DNA of 5,335 nucleotides from Chloroflexota bacterium (GTDB lineage: Bacteria; Chloroflexota; Anaerolineae; Anaerolineales; UBA11858), in NCBI GenBank assembly GCA_003513015.1, contig DOTA01000176.1, positions 1,535-6,869 on the forward strand. The letters are read 5' to 3'. The notes under the pieces are model-generated. The model saw only the letters and a list, made by a program, of their open reading frames with translations. It was not told where the DNA came from and did no database searches. Within the stretch, counting starts at the first letter, position 1; each line of letters begins with the position of its first letter. This document shows, piece after piece, positions 1 through 5,335 of the stretch. The translations under genes and the position numbers were made by a program.

Positions 1-323
<323 letters not shown>

Positions 324-352
324 TTGACAATTCCAATAGACTAGACTACACT
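324..352 (+). promoter_or_regulatory. Predicted sigma70-type promoter for the oxoamine synthase gene
   Basis: A perfect TTGACA -35 box at 324-329 starts on the base after the ligA stop codon. A 17-bp spacer leads to TACACT at 347-352, which matches four of six -10 consensus positions. Initiation would fall near 359, leaving a leader of about 30 nt before the AAGGAG ribosome binding site (378-383) and the ATG at 391. No hairpin terminator is visible between ligA and this promoter, so read-through from ligA is also possible. Confidence 0.6.
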
Positions 353-390
353 ACAAACCGATATTTTAGCCCTTATCAAGGAGTTATTGC

Positions 391-1599
391 ATGGATATTA
401 ACAATCAAGATGATGTCCTCGTCCACCGGATGCAGGCGATGTTGGAACGGGTTGCGATGCTCAAGGAGCACGATCTCTATTTTTACAATCAGCCGGTTTC
501 GGAGTTGCGCGGTGGGGCGCGGGTGGTGGTCAACGGGCGCGATATGGGGATGTATGCCTCGTACAGCTATTTGGGCTTAGTAGGGCACTCGCGCATCAAC
601 AAAGCTGCGCAAGATGCGGTTGCCAAATATGGCACTGGCACGCATGGGGTGCGCACGCTGGCCGGTTCGCTGAAAATCCATGATGAATTGGAAGAGACGA
701 TTTCAGAATTCAAGAAAGCCGAAGCTGCGATTACCTATTCTTCGGGTTACGTTACTAATCTGACGGTGATTTCCACTCTTTTGGGCCGCGGCGATTACGT
801 TTTCTCCGACAAGATCAACCACGCCAGCATTGTGGATGGCTGTATGATGTCAGGCGCGAAGTTCCGCCGCTTCCGCCACAACGATATGGCTCAGCTTGAG
901 CGCATGTTAGCCGAGGCACCTTCGGATGTGGGCAAGCTTGTGGTGGCCGATTCGGTCTTCAGCATGGATGGCGATATTATTGATTTCCCCAAAGTAGTGG
1001 AATTGTGCAAAAAATACAATGCCTGGCTGATGATCGACGAGGCTCATTCGGTGGGCGTGCTGGGCAAAACCGGACGCGGCATCGAAGAGCATTTCGATAT
1101 GTACGGCAGCATCGATATCAAAATGGGCACGCTCAGTAAAACCATCCCCTCGGTGGGTGGCTATGTGGCCGGCAAGAAAGAACTGATCACTTATTTGCGG
1201 CATGCCAGCCGGGCCTATATTTTCTCGGCCGCCTTACCTCCGGCGCAAGCGGCCGCGGCCAACGAAGCTTTCAAAGTGATTTTGGATGAACCCTGGCGTA
1301 TCGACAAATTGAACGCCAATACCCAGCAATTCCTTGGCGGCTTGAAAGCGCGCGGTTTCGATACCATGCTTTCGGAGACCGCAATTGTGCCGGTGCTGTG
1401 CGTTGAAGATAATACAGCCTTTGCCATGACCCAATATGCCCAACACCACGATGTCTTCGTGCTGCCCGTGGTTTCCCCGGCGGTAGCGGTGGGCCTGGCA
1501 CGCTTGCGCGCCACGGTGTTGGCGGCTCACGAACCCGATGAAATCGAATATGCCATGGATATCATCGGTGAAGCAGGCAAAGCGCTGGGTGTAATTTAG
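391..1599 (+). CDS. PLP-dependent alpha-oxoamine synthase family enzyme (serine palmitoyltransferase / KBL / BioF-like)
   Basis: This 402-residue protein belongs to the fold-type I PLP enzymes that condense an amino acid with an acyl thioester and lose CO2 (AONS/BioF, KBL, 5-aminolevulinate synthase, serine palmitoyltransferase). Visible features are YSYLGL (58-63), GTGTHGVRTLAGS (81-93), SDKINHASIVDG with the PLP-stacking His144, DSVFSMDGD (187-195), MIDEAHSVGVLG with Asp216 and His219, and GTLSK with Schiff-base Lys250. The C-terminal SPAVAVGLARLR region carries the arginines expected near the substrate carboxylate. Length is normal for the family. The start is supported by AAGGAG at 378-383, seven bases before ATG, and a promoter lies just upstream. 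The TLSKTIPSVGG segment after the lysine resembles serine palmitoyltransferase more than the TLGKALG of BioF/KBL. No bioA, bioD, tdh or acyl-carrier gene is adjacent, so the substrates are not determined. The family call is secure; the exact reaction is not. Confidence 0.9.
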   Translation: MDINNQDDVLVHRMQAMLERVAMLKEHDLYFYNQPVSELRGGARVVVNGRDMGMYASYSYLGLVGHSRINKAAQDAVAKYGTGTHGVRTLAGSLKIHDELEETISEFKKAEAAITYSSGYVTNLTVISTLLGRGDYVFSDKINHASIVDGCMMSGAKFRRFRHNDMAQLERMLAEAPSDVGKLVVADSVFSMDGDIIDFPKVVELCKKYNAWLMIDEAHSVGVLGKTGRGIEEHFDMYGSIDIKMGTLSKTIPSVGGYVAGKKELITYLRHASRAYIFSAALPPAQAAAANEAFKVILDEPWRIDKLNANTQQFLGGLKARGFDTMLSETAIVPVLCVEDNTAFAMTQYAQHHDVFVLPVVSPAVAVGLARLRATVLAAHEPDEIEYAMDIIGEAGKALGVI

Positions 1600-1618
1600 A
1601 ACCGGAAGGGTTGAATGT

Positions 1619-1664
1619 GGAGCGTGAAGCGGAAAGCCATTGAGCGACTTGCCCTTCACGCTTC
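1619..1664 (+). repeat. Long-loop inverted repeat upstream of rlmI-like gene
   Basis: AGCGTGAAG at 1621-1629 is exactly complementary to CTTCACGCT at 1654-1662. A G-U and a G-C pair can extend the stem outward to 1619/1664, and the loop is about 24 nt. Only a short T-poor stretch (TCTGTTTAAAAG) follows, so it is a poor intrinsic terminator. It could be a weak terminator for the upstream gene, an mRNA structure ahead of the methyltransferase start, or a copy of a dispersed intergenic repeat. Confidence 0.45.
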
Positions 1665-1697
1665 TCTGTTTAAAAGCGCTGGTGAGCACGGATTCTT

Positions 1698-2921
1698 ATG
1701 AATGTAATCTATCTCAAATCTGGGCGGGAAAAATCGTTGTTGCGAAGGCATCCCTGGGTATTTTCGGGGGCGATTGCCAAAGAAGATGGCAACCCGGAAA
1801 TAGGTGGAACCGTGGAGGTACGCGATTCCCACGGGCGTTTTTTGGCCTGGGGGGCTTACAGCCCCGAATCACAAATCCGGGTTCGGGTGTGGTCCTGGGA
1901 TCCCCAAGATATCATCGGCCCGGAGTTTTTCCATCAGCGAATTTTACAAGCGATTGCGCGCCGAACCATGCTGCGCAACCGTCGGCCACTGACAACTGAC
2001 CGAGAAAAAACGGCCATACGCGACCCGCGCGCCGCAATTCGCTTGATTTTCGCCGAATCCGATGAGCTGCCGGGGTTGATTGTGGATCAATATGCAGATA
2101 CCTTGGTGATGCAGTGTTTGAGTGCTGGGGCCGAGCGCTGGCGACAATCCTTTGTGGAGATTTTGTTAAAACTAACCCGTGCCTCGTATATTTTTGAGCG
2201 CTCCGATGCAGATGTGCGCCTTTTGGAGGGCTTGCCGGAACGGATTGGCCCTTTATGGGGTGATCCCCCGGAGCAGGTGGTAATCACGGAAAACGGGTTG
2301 CGTTTTGTGGTAAACCTGGCAAAAGGGCATAAAACGGGCTTTTATCTCGATCAACGAGTAAATCGCTTGCGTTTGCAGGAATTGGCTGCTGGGCAAGATG
2401 TGCTCGATTGTTTTACCTACACCGGCGGTTTCACAATCAATGCGCTGGCAGGCGGCGCAAAATCTGTCACATCCGTGGATGCATCAGAAGATGCTTTGTT
2501 GTTGGCCCAAGAAAATGTGAAGCTCAATGGGTTGCCGCTGGATCGGGTGGAATGGCTGCAAACGGATGTTTTTCAGCAGTTGCGGAAGTTTCGCGATCAG
2601 GGGCGAAATTTTGATTTGATCGTGTTGGATCCGCCCAAGTTTGCGCCAACGGCATCACAAGCCCAGAAAGCGGCGCGGGGCTATAAGGATATTAATCTCT
2701 TAGCACTAAAACTGCTGCGTCCCGGTGGAACCCTGCTGACGTTTTCTTGTTCGGGTGGGGTGGATGCCGCCCTATTTCAGAAGATCATCGCCGGGGCAGC
2801 TTTGGATGCAGGAATCTCTACTTATATTGTGAACCACCTGGAACAGAGTCCCGATCACCCGGTGGCGTTAAATTTCCCGGAGGGGGCTTATCTCAAAGGG
2901 CTGATTCTCCGCATTGGCTAA
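1698..2921 (+). CDS. rlmI: RlmI-type 23S rRNA (cytosine-5) methyltransferase
   Basis: This 407-residue SAM-dependent methyltransferase matches RlmI (YccW), which in E. coli makes m5C1962 in 23S rRNA. The N-terminal PUA domain (about 1-75) contains GREKSLLRRHPWVFSGAI and QIRVRVW. The middle region has ESDELPGLIVD (120-130), SAGAE, and GHKTGFYLDQR (210-220). The Rossmann methyltransferase domain shows motif I DCFTYTGGF (237-245), the SVDAS acidic loop with Asp261, LDPPKF (310-315), and LLTFSCSGG with the likely catalytic Cys351. The C-terminal DHPVALNFPEGAYLKGL also fits RlmI. Compared with remembered E. coli RlmI there is an extra segment of about 13 residues at 96-108. The ribosome binding site is weak (GGTGAG, 1681-1686), but the ATG gives the expected N-terminus. 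The stop is 16 bp before the permease gene. No clear promoter is seen in the 99-bp gap upstream. A related m5C methyltransferase acting on another rRNA site is possible. Confidence 0.9.
   Translation: MNVIYLKSGREKSLLRRHPWVFSGAIAKEDGNPEIGGTVEVRDSHGRFLAWGAYSPESQIRVRVWSWDPQDIIGPEFFHQRILQAIARRTMLRNRRPLTTDREKTAIRDPRAAIRLIFAESDELPGLIVDQYADTLVMQCLSAGAERWRQSFVEILLKLTRASYIFERSDADVRLLEGLPERIGPLWGDPPEQVVITENGLRFVVNLAKGHKTGFYLDQRVNRLRLQELAAGQDVLDCFTYTGGFTINALAGGAKSVTSVDASEDALLLAQENVKLNGLPLDRVEWLQTDVFQQLRKFRDQGRNFDLIVLDPPKFAPTASQAQKAARGYKDINLLALKLLRPGGTLLTFSCSGGVDAALFQKIIAGAALDAGISTYIVNHLEQSPDHPVALNFPEGAYLKGLILRIG
1983..2021 (+). repeat. In-frame insertion in rlmI carrying short direct repeats
   Basis: These 39 bases encode residues 96-108 of the methyltransferase, which have no counterpart in E. 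coli RlmI as I recall it. ACTGACA at 1988-1994 is followed directly by ACTGAC at 1995-2000. CGGCCA occurs at 1983-1988 and again at 2011-2016. The length is a multiple of three, so the reading frame is kept. A small repeat expansion or insertion is one explanation; ordinary loop-length variation is another. Confidence 0.4.
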
Positions 2922-2937
2922 ATATCCCCCAAATTAA

Positions 2938-4077
2938 ATGATCAATCGCACACTTTTGCCTTACAAAGCTTTTTATTTCTTCGTATATGCTGCCATGGCG
3001 GCCGCCACCCCCTTTTTTACGCTTTATTATGAGAGTTTGGGGTTGTCGGGCCGGCAGGTTGGCGCGTTGGCCGCGCTCCCGCCGTTGCTAACCTTTTTGG
3101 CTGCTCCCCTATTTGGTTTTTTGGCTGATTTAACCGGAAAACCAAAACGTATCCTGGTAATTTCGATTTCGAGTGTGGTGTTGGGGATTTTTGCCCTCAC
3201 GCTGGCGGATACTTTTTGGGGCTTGATTCTGGCGGTAGGGTTTTACGCACTCTTTTTTGCCCCCATTTTGCCGATCATCGACCGTTCGGTGTTGGATGCC
3301 TTAGGTGAGAATCGGGATCAATATGGGAAACAACGCCTTTGGGGGGCATTGGGTTGGGGCGTTGCTGCCCCGTTGGCGGGTTCATTAGTTGACCAGAAAG
3401 GCTTGCATTGGGCTTTTTATACCAGTGCTTTGTTGTTTACTTGTTTGCTAATTTGGGCGTTTTTTATGCCCGTCAGCAAACCGGCCGCCAAAGAACCTTT
3501 TTGGTTGAGTTTCAAAAAATTGATGGGCAGTTGGCCGGTGGTGATTTTCTTTGGGGTGGCGTTGGGGGGTGGAATTGGTTTGGCGATGATCCATCATTAT
3601 TTGTTTTTATATTTGGCTGGTTTGGGGGCCAGCAGTTCGGTGATGGGCTGGGCCTTGACGGTTGGTACTTTGAGTGAATTGTTTGTGATGGGTTTATCCG
3701 GCCAGCTCTTGAAGCGCTGGAAGGCGCGCGGTTTGTTGTTGGCTTCACTGATATTTTTGAGTTTGCGTTTTTTTGCTTATGCGGTGATTACAGAACCCGG
3801 TTGGGCTTTGGCAATTCAACTGTTGCATGGGCCAACCTTTGCAGCCCTTTGGATCGCGTCGGTCGCCTATGTAGCGGAAATTGCTCCGCTGGGGTTGCGG
3901 AATACATCTCAAGGGATGTTAACAGGTTTTGTGATGGGGTTGGGTAGCACCTTGGGGGCCATCATTGGAGGTGTTTTGTATGAAAGCATAGGTTTTGCTC
4001 AGATGTATTTGTGGGCGGGTGTGGGAATATTGCTTCTGATCATCTTGTTTCTTCTCGGTTGTAGGGGACGATGTTGA
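2938..4077 (+). CDS. Major facilitator superfamily transporter (MFS_1-like), substrate unknown
   Basis: This 379-residue, highly hydrophobic protein is an inner-membrane permease of the major facilitator superfamily. I count about 12 membrane segments: roughly residues 8-30, 41-64, 71-90, 93-115, 134-151, 158-178, 199-228, 233-257, 265-284, 288-315, 325-350 and 355-375, with a cytoplasmic loop near 179-198 splitting two six-helix halves. Between helices 2 and 3, GFLADLTGKPKR (60-71) matches the MFS signature loop. The N-terminal PYKAFYFFVYAAMAAATPFF with later LWGALGWGVAAPLAG is typical of the MFS_1-like / nucleoside-symporter-like group. The start is bounded because TAA (2935-2937) lies immediately before the ATG, yet no Shine-Dalgarno sequence is visible. 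With only 16 bp after the rlmI stop, co-transcription and possibly translational coupling are likely. The coding strand is rich in G and T, as expected for Leu/Phe/Val/Gly-rich membrane protein. Substrate and direction of transport cannot be read from the sequence. Confidence 0.88.
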   Translation: MINRTLLPYKAFYFFVYAAMAAATPFFTLYYESLGLSGRQVGALAALPPLLTFLAAPLFGFLADLTGKPKRILVISISSVVLGIFALTLADTFWGLILAVGFYALFFAPILPIIDRSVLDALGENRDQYGKQRLWGALGWGVAAPLAGSLVDQKGLHWAFYTSALLFTCLLIWAFFMPVSKPAAKEPFWLSFKKLMGSWPVVIFFGVALGGGIGLAMIHHYLFLYLAGLGASSSVMGWALTVGTLSELFVMGLSGQLLKRWKARGLLLASLIFLSLRFFAYAVITEPGWALAIQLLHGPTFAALWIASVAYVAEIAPLGLRNTSQGMLTGFVMGLGSTLGAIIGGVLYESIGFAQMYLWAGVGILLLIILFLLGCRGRC

Positions 4078-4097
4078 TTCCATCTAGGACAAGTGAT

Positions 4098-4106
4098 TGG
4101 TATAAT
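4098..4106 (+). promoter_or_regulatory. Extended -10 promoter for the PilZ gene
   Basis: TGGTATAAT at 4098-4106 is a TGn extension joined to a perfect TATAAT -10 box. No good -35 box sits at 16-18 bp: the TTGATT at 4074-4079 is 21 bp away, and the hexamer at 17 bp is poor. An extended -10 element can work without a strong -35. Initiation would fall near 4113, giving a leader of about 43 nt before the preferred PilZ start. The site lies just after the permease stop codon, so the PilZ gene probably forms its own transcription unit. Confidence 0.6.
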
Positions 4107-4143
4107 TCAGATATGATGAGCTTGCACTATCAATATGTTGGTT

Positions 4144-4148
4144 GGAGG
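4144..4148 (+). promoter_or_regulatory. Ribosome binding site that decides the PilZ start
   Basis: GGAGG at 4144-4148 lies seven bases before the in-frame GTG at 4156, which is ideal spacing. The in-frame ATG at 4135 is upstream of this site and has no such sequence in front of it. This favours GTG 4156 as the true start and shortens the protein by seven residues. Confidence 0.7.
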
Positions 4149-4155
4149 AAAAAGC

Positions 4156-4500
4156 GTGGATGAGCGGAGAAGACTAAACCGGCGGCATATGCTCTTTTAC
4201 TCACGGGTCTATGATCGGAAAACCGGTATATTTTTGGGATATCTGGGGAATATGAATGAAGGCGGCATGATGATCATTAGTGAGACCCCCATTGAGATAA
4301 ATCTCGACTTTTTATTGAGGATTGATCTGCCCGATGAAAATTATACCCAGAGTGTGATTGATTTCGAAGCCAAGAGTGTCTGGTGCAATGAAGATATCGA
4401 TCCCAATTTCTTCAACACGGGATTTCAATTCCTGAGTATATCCGGGGAATCCAAAGAAATTATTGCCCAAATCATCGATGATTACGGATTCCGGGAATAA
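4156..4500 (+). CDS. Single-domain PilZ protein, putative c-di-GMP receptor
   Basis: This protein of 114 residues (from GTG 4156) is essentially one PilZ domain, a fold that binds cyclic di-GMP and relays it to motility, adhesion or secretion targets. The N-terminal DERRRLNRR contains the RxxxR loop (for example Arg5 and Arg9), and HMLFYSRVYDRKTG begins the beta-barrel. GNMNEGGMMI (31-40) occupies the place of the (D/N)xSxxG motif, but serine is replaced by asparagine. NTGFQFLSIS followed by an acidic helix (ESKEIIAQIIDDYGF) forms the usual PilZ end. The GTG start is preferred over ATG 4135 because GGAGG precedes it at seven bases and PilZ proteins often open with an acidic residue followed by arginines. 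It has its own extended -10 promoter. There is no diguanylate cyclase, phosphodiesterase or pilus gene in the window, so its target is unknown. Altered ligand affinity from the Ser-to-Asn change is possible but is inference. Confidence 0.82.
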   Translation: MDERRRLNRRHMLFYSRVYDRKTGIFLGYLGNMNEGGMMIISETPIEINLDFLLRIDLPDENYTQSVIDFEAKSVWCNEDIDPNFFNTGFQFLSISGESKEIIAQIIDDYGFRE

Positions 4501-4553
4501 ATTTGGGCTGGATTTTAGGTGGGAACCAAAGCTAAAAGGGCAAAATAATTTCC

Positions 4554-4582
4554 TTGACAGTGACATGCCTAACGCTTATAAT
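4554..4582 (+). promoter_or_regulatory. Consensus sigma70-type promoter for tRNA-Asn
   Basis: TTGACA at 4554-4559, a 17-bp spacer and TATAAT at 4577-4582 form a perfect housekeeping promoter. Initiation is expected near 4589, about 11 nt before the mature tRNA 5' end. Such a strong promoter fits a stable RNA gene and shows that the tRNA does not depend on the PilZ transcript. Confidence 0.9.
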
Positions 4583-4599
4583 GCCGTCCGTTCGTTCAT

Positions 4600-4675
4600 T
4601 CCTCGGTAGCTCAATTGGCAGAGCGGGCGGCTGTTAACCGCTAGGTTGTAGGTTCGAGTCCTTCCCGAGGAGCCA
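4600..4675 (+). tRNA. tRNA-Asn (anticodon GTT)
   Basis: The 76-nt gene folds as a standard cloverleaf and includes an encoded CCA (4673-4675). The acceptor stem TCCTCGG (4600-4606) pairs with CCGAGGA (4665-4671), followed by discriminator G. The D-stem is GCTC/GAGC. The anticodon stem GGCGG/CCGCT contains one G-U pair and encloses loop CTGTTAA, with anticodon GTT at 4633-4635 reading AAC/AAU. The T-loop TTCGAGT is normal. The T-stem GTAGG (4648-4652) faces CCTTC (4660-4664), which leaves a U-U mismatch at the second pair (positions 50/64). The gene lies between its own consensus promoter and an intrinsic terminator, so it is a monocistronic unit. Confidence 0.96.
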
Positions 4676-4704
4676 AAAGTTTGATGGGTATTTTGCCCCA
4701 AAAG

Positions 4705-4734
4705 AAACGCTCTGGATGGTGTTGAGCGTTTTTT
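4705..4734 (+). terminator. Intrinsic terminator of the tRNA-Asn unit
   Basis: AAACGCTC (4705-4712) pairs with GAGCGTTT (4724-4731) around an 11-nt loop, and a run of T residues continues to 4734. This stem plus T-tract, 30 nt after the tRNA 3' end, is a good Rho-independent terminator. Confidence 0.85.
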
Positions 4735-4788
4735 AATTAAAAACTGACGTTACGTACCAGATGTGGCAAAATTGGGCAGGATACGGGC

Positions 4789-5335
4789 ATGAACAAAGCA
4801 CATCTGGAACTCTACCGATTATTTACTCAGCACCTTTGGTTATGCCACGGCGACTGGTCTATCATAGATGGGAATGGGCAAGTCAGCCAAGATCAAATCA
4901 CTCATTTTCTGTCAGGCAGGGAGTATAGGTTGAAAGTCTGTGACTAGAAGTCAAAGCGACGGTCTGCAAGGTTGAAGGGGAAGATGCCGTTTTGATTTTT
5001 GATGACACCATCCAAGAAAAGCCCTATACGGATGAAAACGAAGTCATGTGCTGGCATTATGATCACAGCAAAGGCCGGGCAGTGCAAGGTTTCAACTTGC
5101 TCAATTGCCTGTACCACGTGGACGGCATCTCGATTCCGGTGGCTTTTGAGTTGATCAAAAAGCCGATTGAGTATTGTGATCTCAAAACGCACAAGCGAAA
5201 ACGAGCCAGTTTGGTCACCAAGAGTGAATTGATGAGAGCCATGCGACAGGTATGTGTGCAAAACAAACTGCTGTTTCGCGATACCTGGTTTGCTGCCAAA
5301 GAAAACAAGTGCTTCATCAAGGAAACGCTCAATAA
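4789..5335 (+). pseudogene. Decayed IS4-like DDE transposase (3' end outside window)
   Basis: The translation is recognisable as an IS4-like transposase only when pieces from three frames are joined. ATG 4789 gives MNKAHLELY; frame 2 from 4817 gives DYLLSTFGYATATGLS; frame 1 resumes as VSQDQITHFLSGREY; and the third frame from 4938 runs to the window end. That last part contains LIFDDTIQEKPYTDENE, CWHYDHSKGR, NLLNCLYH, IPVAFELIKKPIEYCD and DTWFAAKEN. The inferred lesions are a 2-nt loss at about 4816, a TAG at 4865-4867, a 1-nt loss near 4874, a 1-nt loss at 4936-4937 (a GAT codon reduced to GT), and TGA at 4941-4943 where Trp is expected. The aspartates of DDT (5001-5006) remain. About four residues seem missing just before DTWF. 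GGCAGG (4775-4780) could be the old ribosome binding site. The left inverted repeat, if present, should lie between 4735 and 4788, but I cannot define it. Assignment to IS4 versus IS701 groups is from memory and unsettled. Confidence 0.85.

Noticed and set aside
391..1599. Firm naming as bioF or kbl
   Set aside because: Motifs after the PLP lysine do not fit these best and no pathway neighbours are present, so only the family was assigned.
907..1689. Several open frames on the - strand across the oxoamine synthase gene
   Set aside because: They lie antisense to a well-conserved enzyme, show no recognisable domain and have no convincing ribosome binding sites. They are codon-bias shadows.
1640..1999. 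+ strand 119-codon frame starting before and overlapping the rlmI-like gene
   Set aside because: It overlaps the conserved PUA domain in another frame, and its product is low-complexity and unlike any family I know.
4135..4155. ATG 4135 as the PilZ start
   Set aside because: The GGAGG site at 4144-4148 lies after this ATG and is correctly placed for GTG 4156; the extra seven residues add no PilZ sequence.
4312..4566. - strand open frame across the PilZ gene
   Set aside because: The + strand carries clear PilZ motifs over the same bases; the - strand product has no family features.
4944..5332. - strand open frames at the right end
   Set aside because: The + strand encodes conserved IS4-like transposase motifs here, so these are antisense shadows.

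Overview
The window comes from a bacterial chromosome. It holds five protein-coding genes on the + strand (the first cut off by the window start), one tRNA gene, and a decayed transposase that runs off the right end. Nothing convincing is encoded on the - strand. No base signature fixes the taxon. The styles of the PilZ protein and of the serine-palmitoyltransferase-like enzyme recall Anaerolineae-type Chloroflexota, but that is an impression from protein families, not proof.

Layout. 1-323 is the C-terminal BRCT domain of NAD-dependent DNA ligase (LigA). A good sigma70-type promoter begins directly after its stop codon and should drive the next gene (391-1599), a PLP-dependent alpha-oxoamine synthase with serine-palmitoyltransferase-like active-site features. 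A 99-bp gap containing a long-loop inverted repeat leads to an RlmI-type 23S rRNA m5C methyltransferase (1698-2921). An MFS permease with about 12 membrane segments follows (2938-4077), 16 bp downstream and probably co-transcribed. An extended -10 promoter at the end of the permease gene precedes a single-domain PilZ protein, most likely starting at GTG 4156. Then comes a self-contained tRNA-Asn(GTT) unit: consensus promoter, tRNA with encoded CCA, and intrinsic terminator. From 4789 to the window end lies an IS4-like DDE transposase remnant with several reconstructable lesions.

How the genes relate. The set reads as ordinary chromosomal housekeeping and accessory genes rather than one pathway. 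The oxoamine synthase has its own promoter and no biotin or threonine-degradation partners beside it, so its substrate is open. The methyltransferase and permease are close enough to share a transcript but have no obvious functional link. The PilZ protein would be a c-di-GMP receptor with its own promoter. The transposon remnant lies just past the tRNA terminator.

I did not find a new multi-gene system. The points most worth a second look are the substrate of the oxoamine synthase, a 13-residue repeat-associated insertion in the RlmI homologue, a U-U mismatch in the tRNA T-stem, a possible leaderless upstream ORF at the PilZ gene, and the lesion pattern in the transposase.
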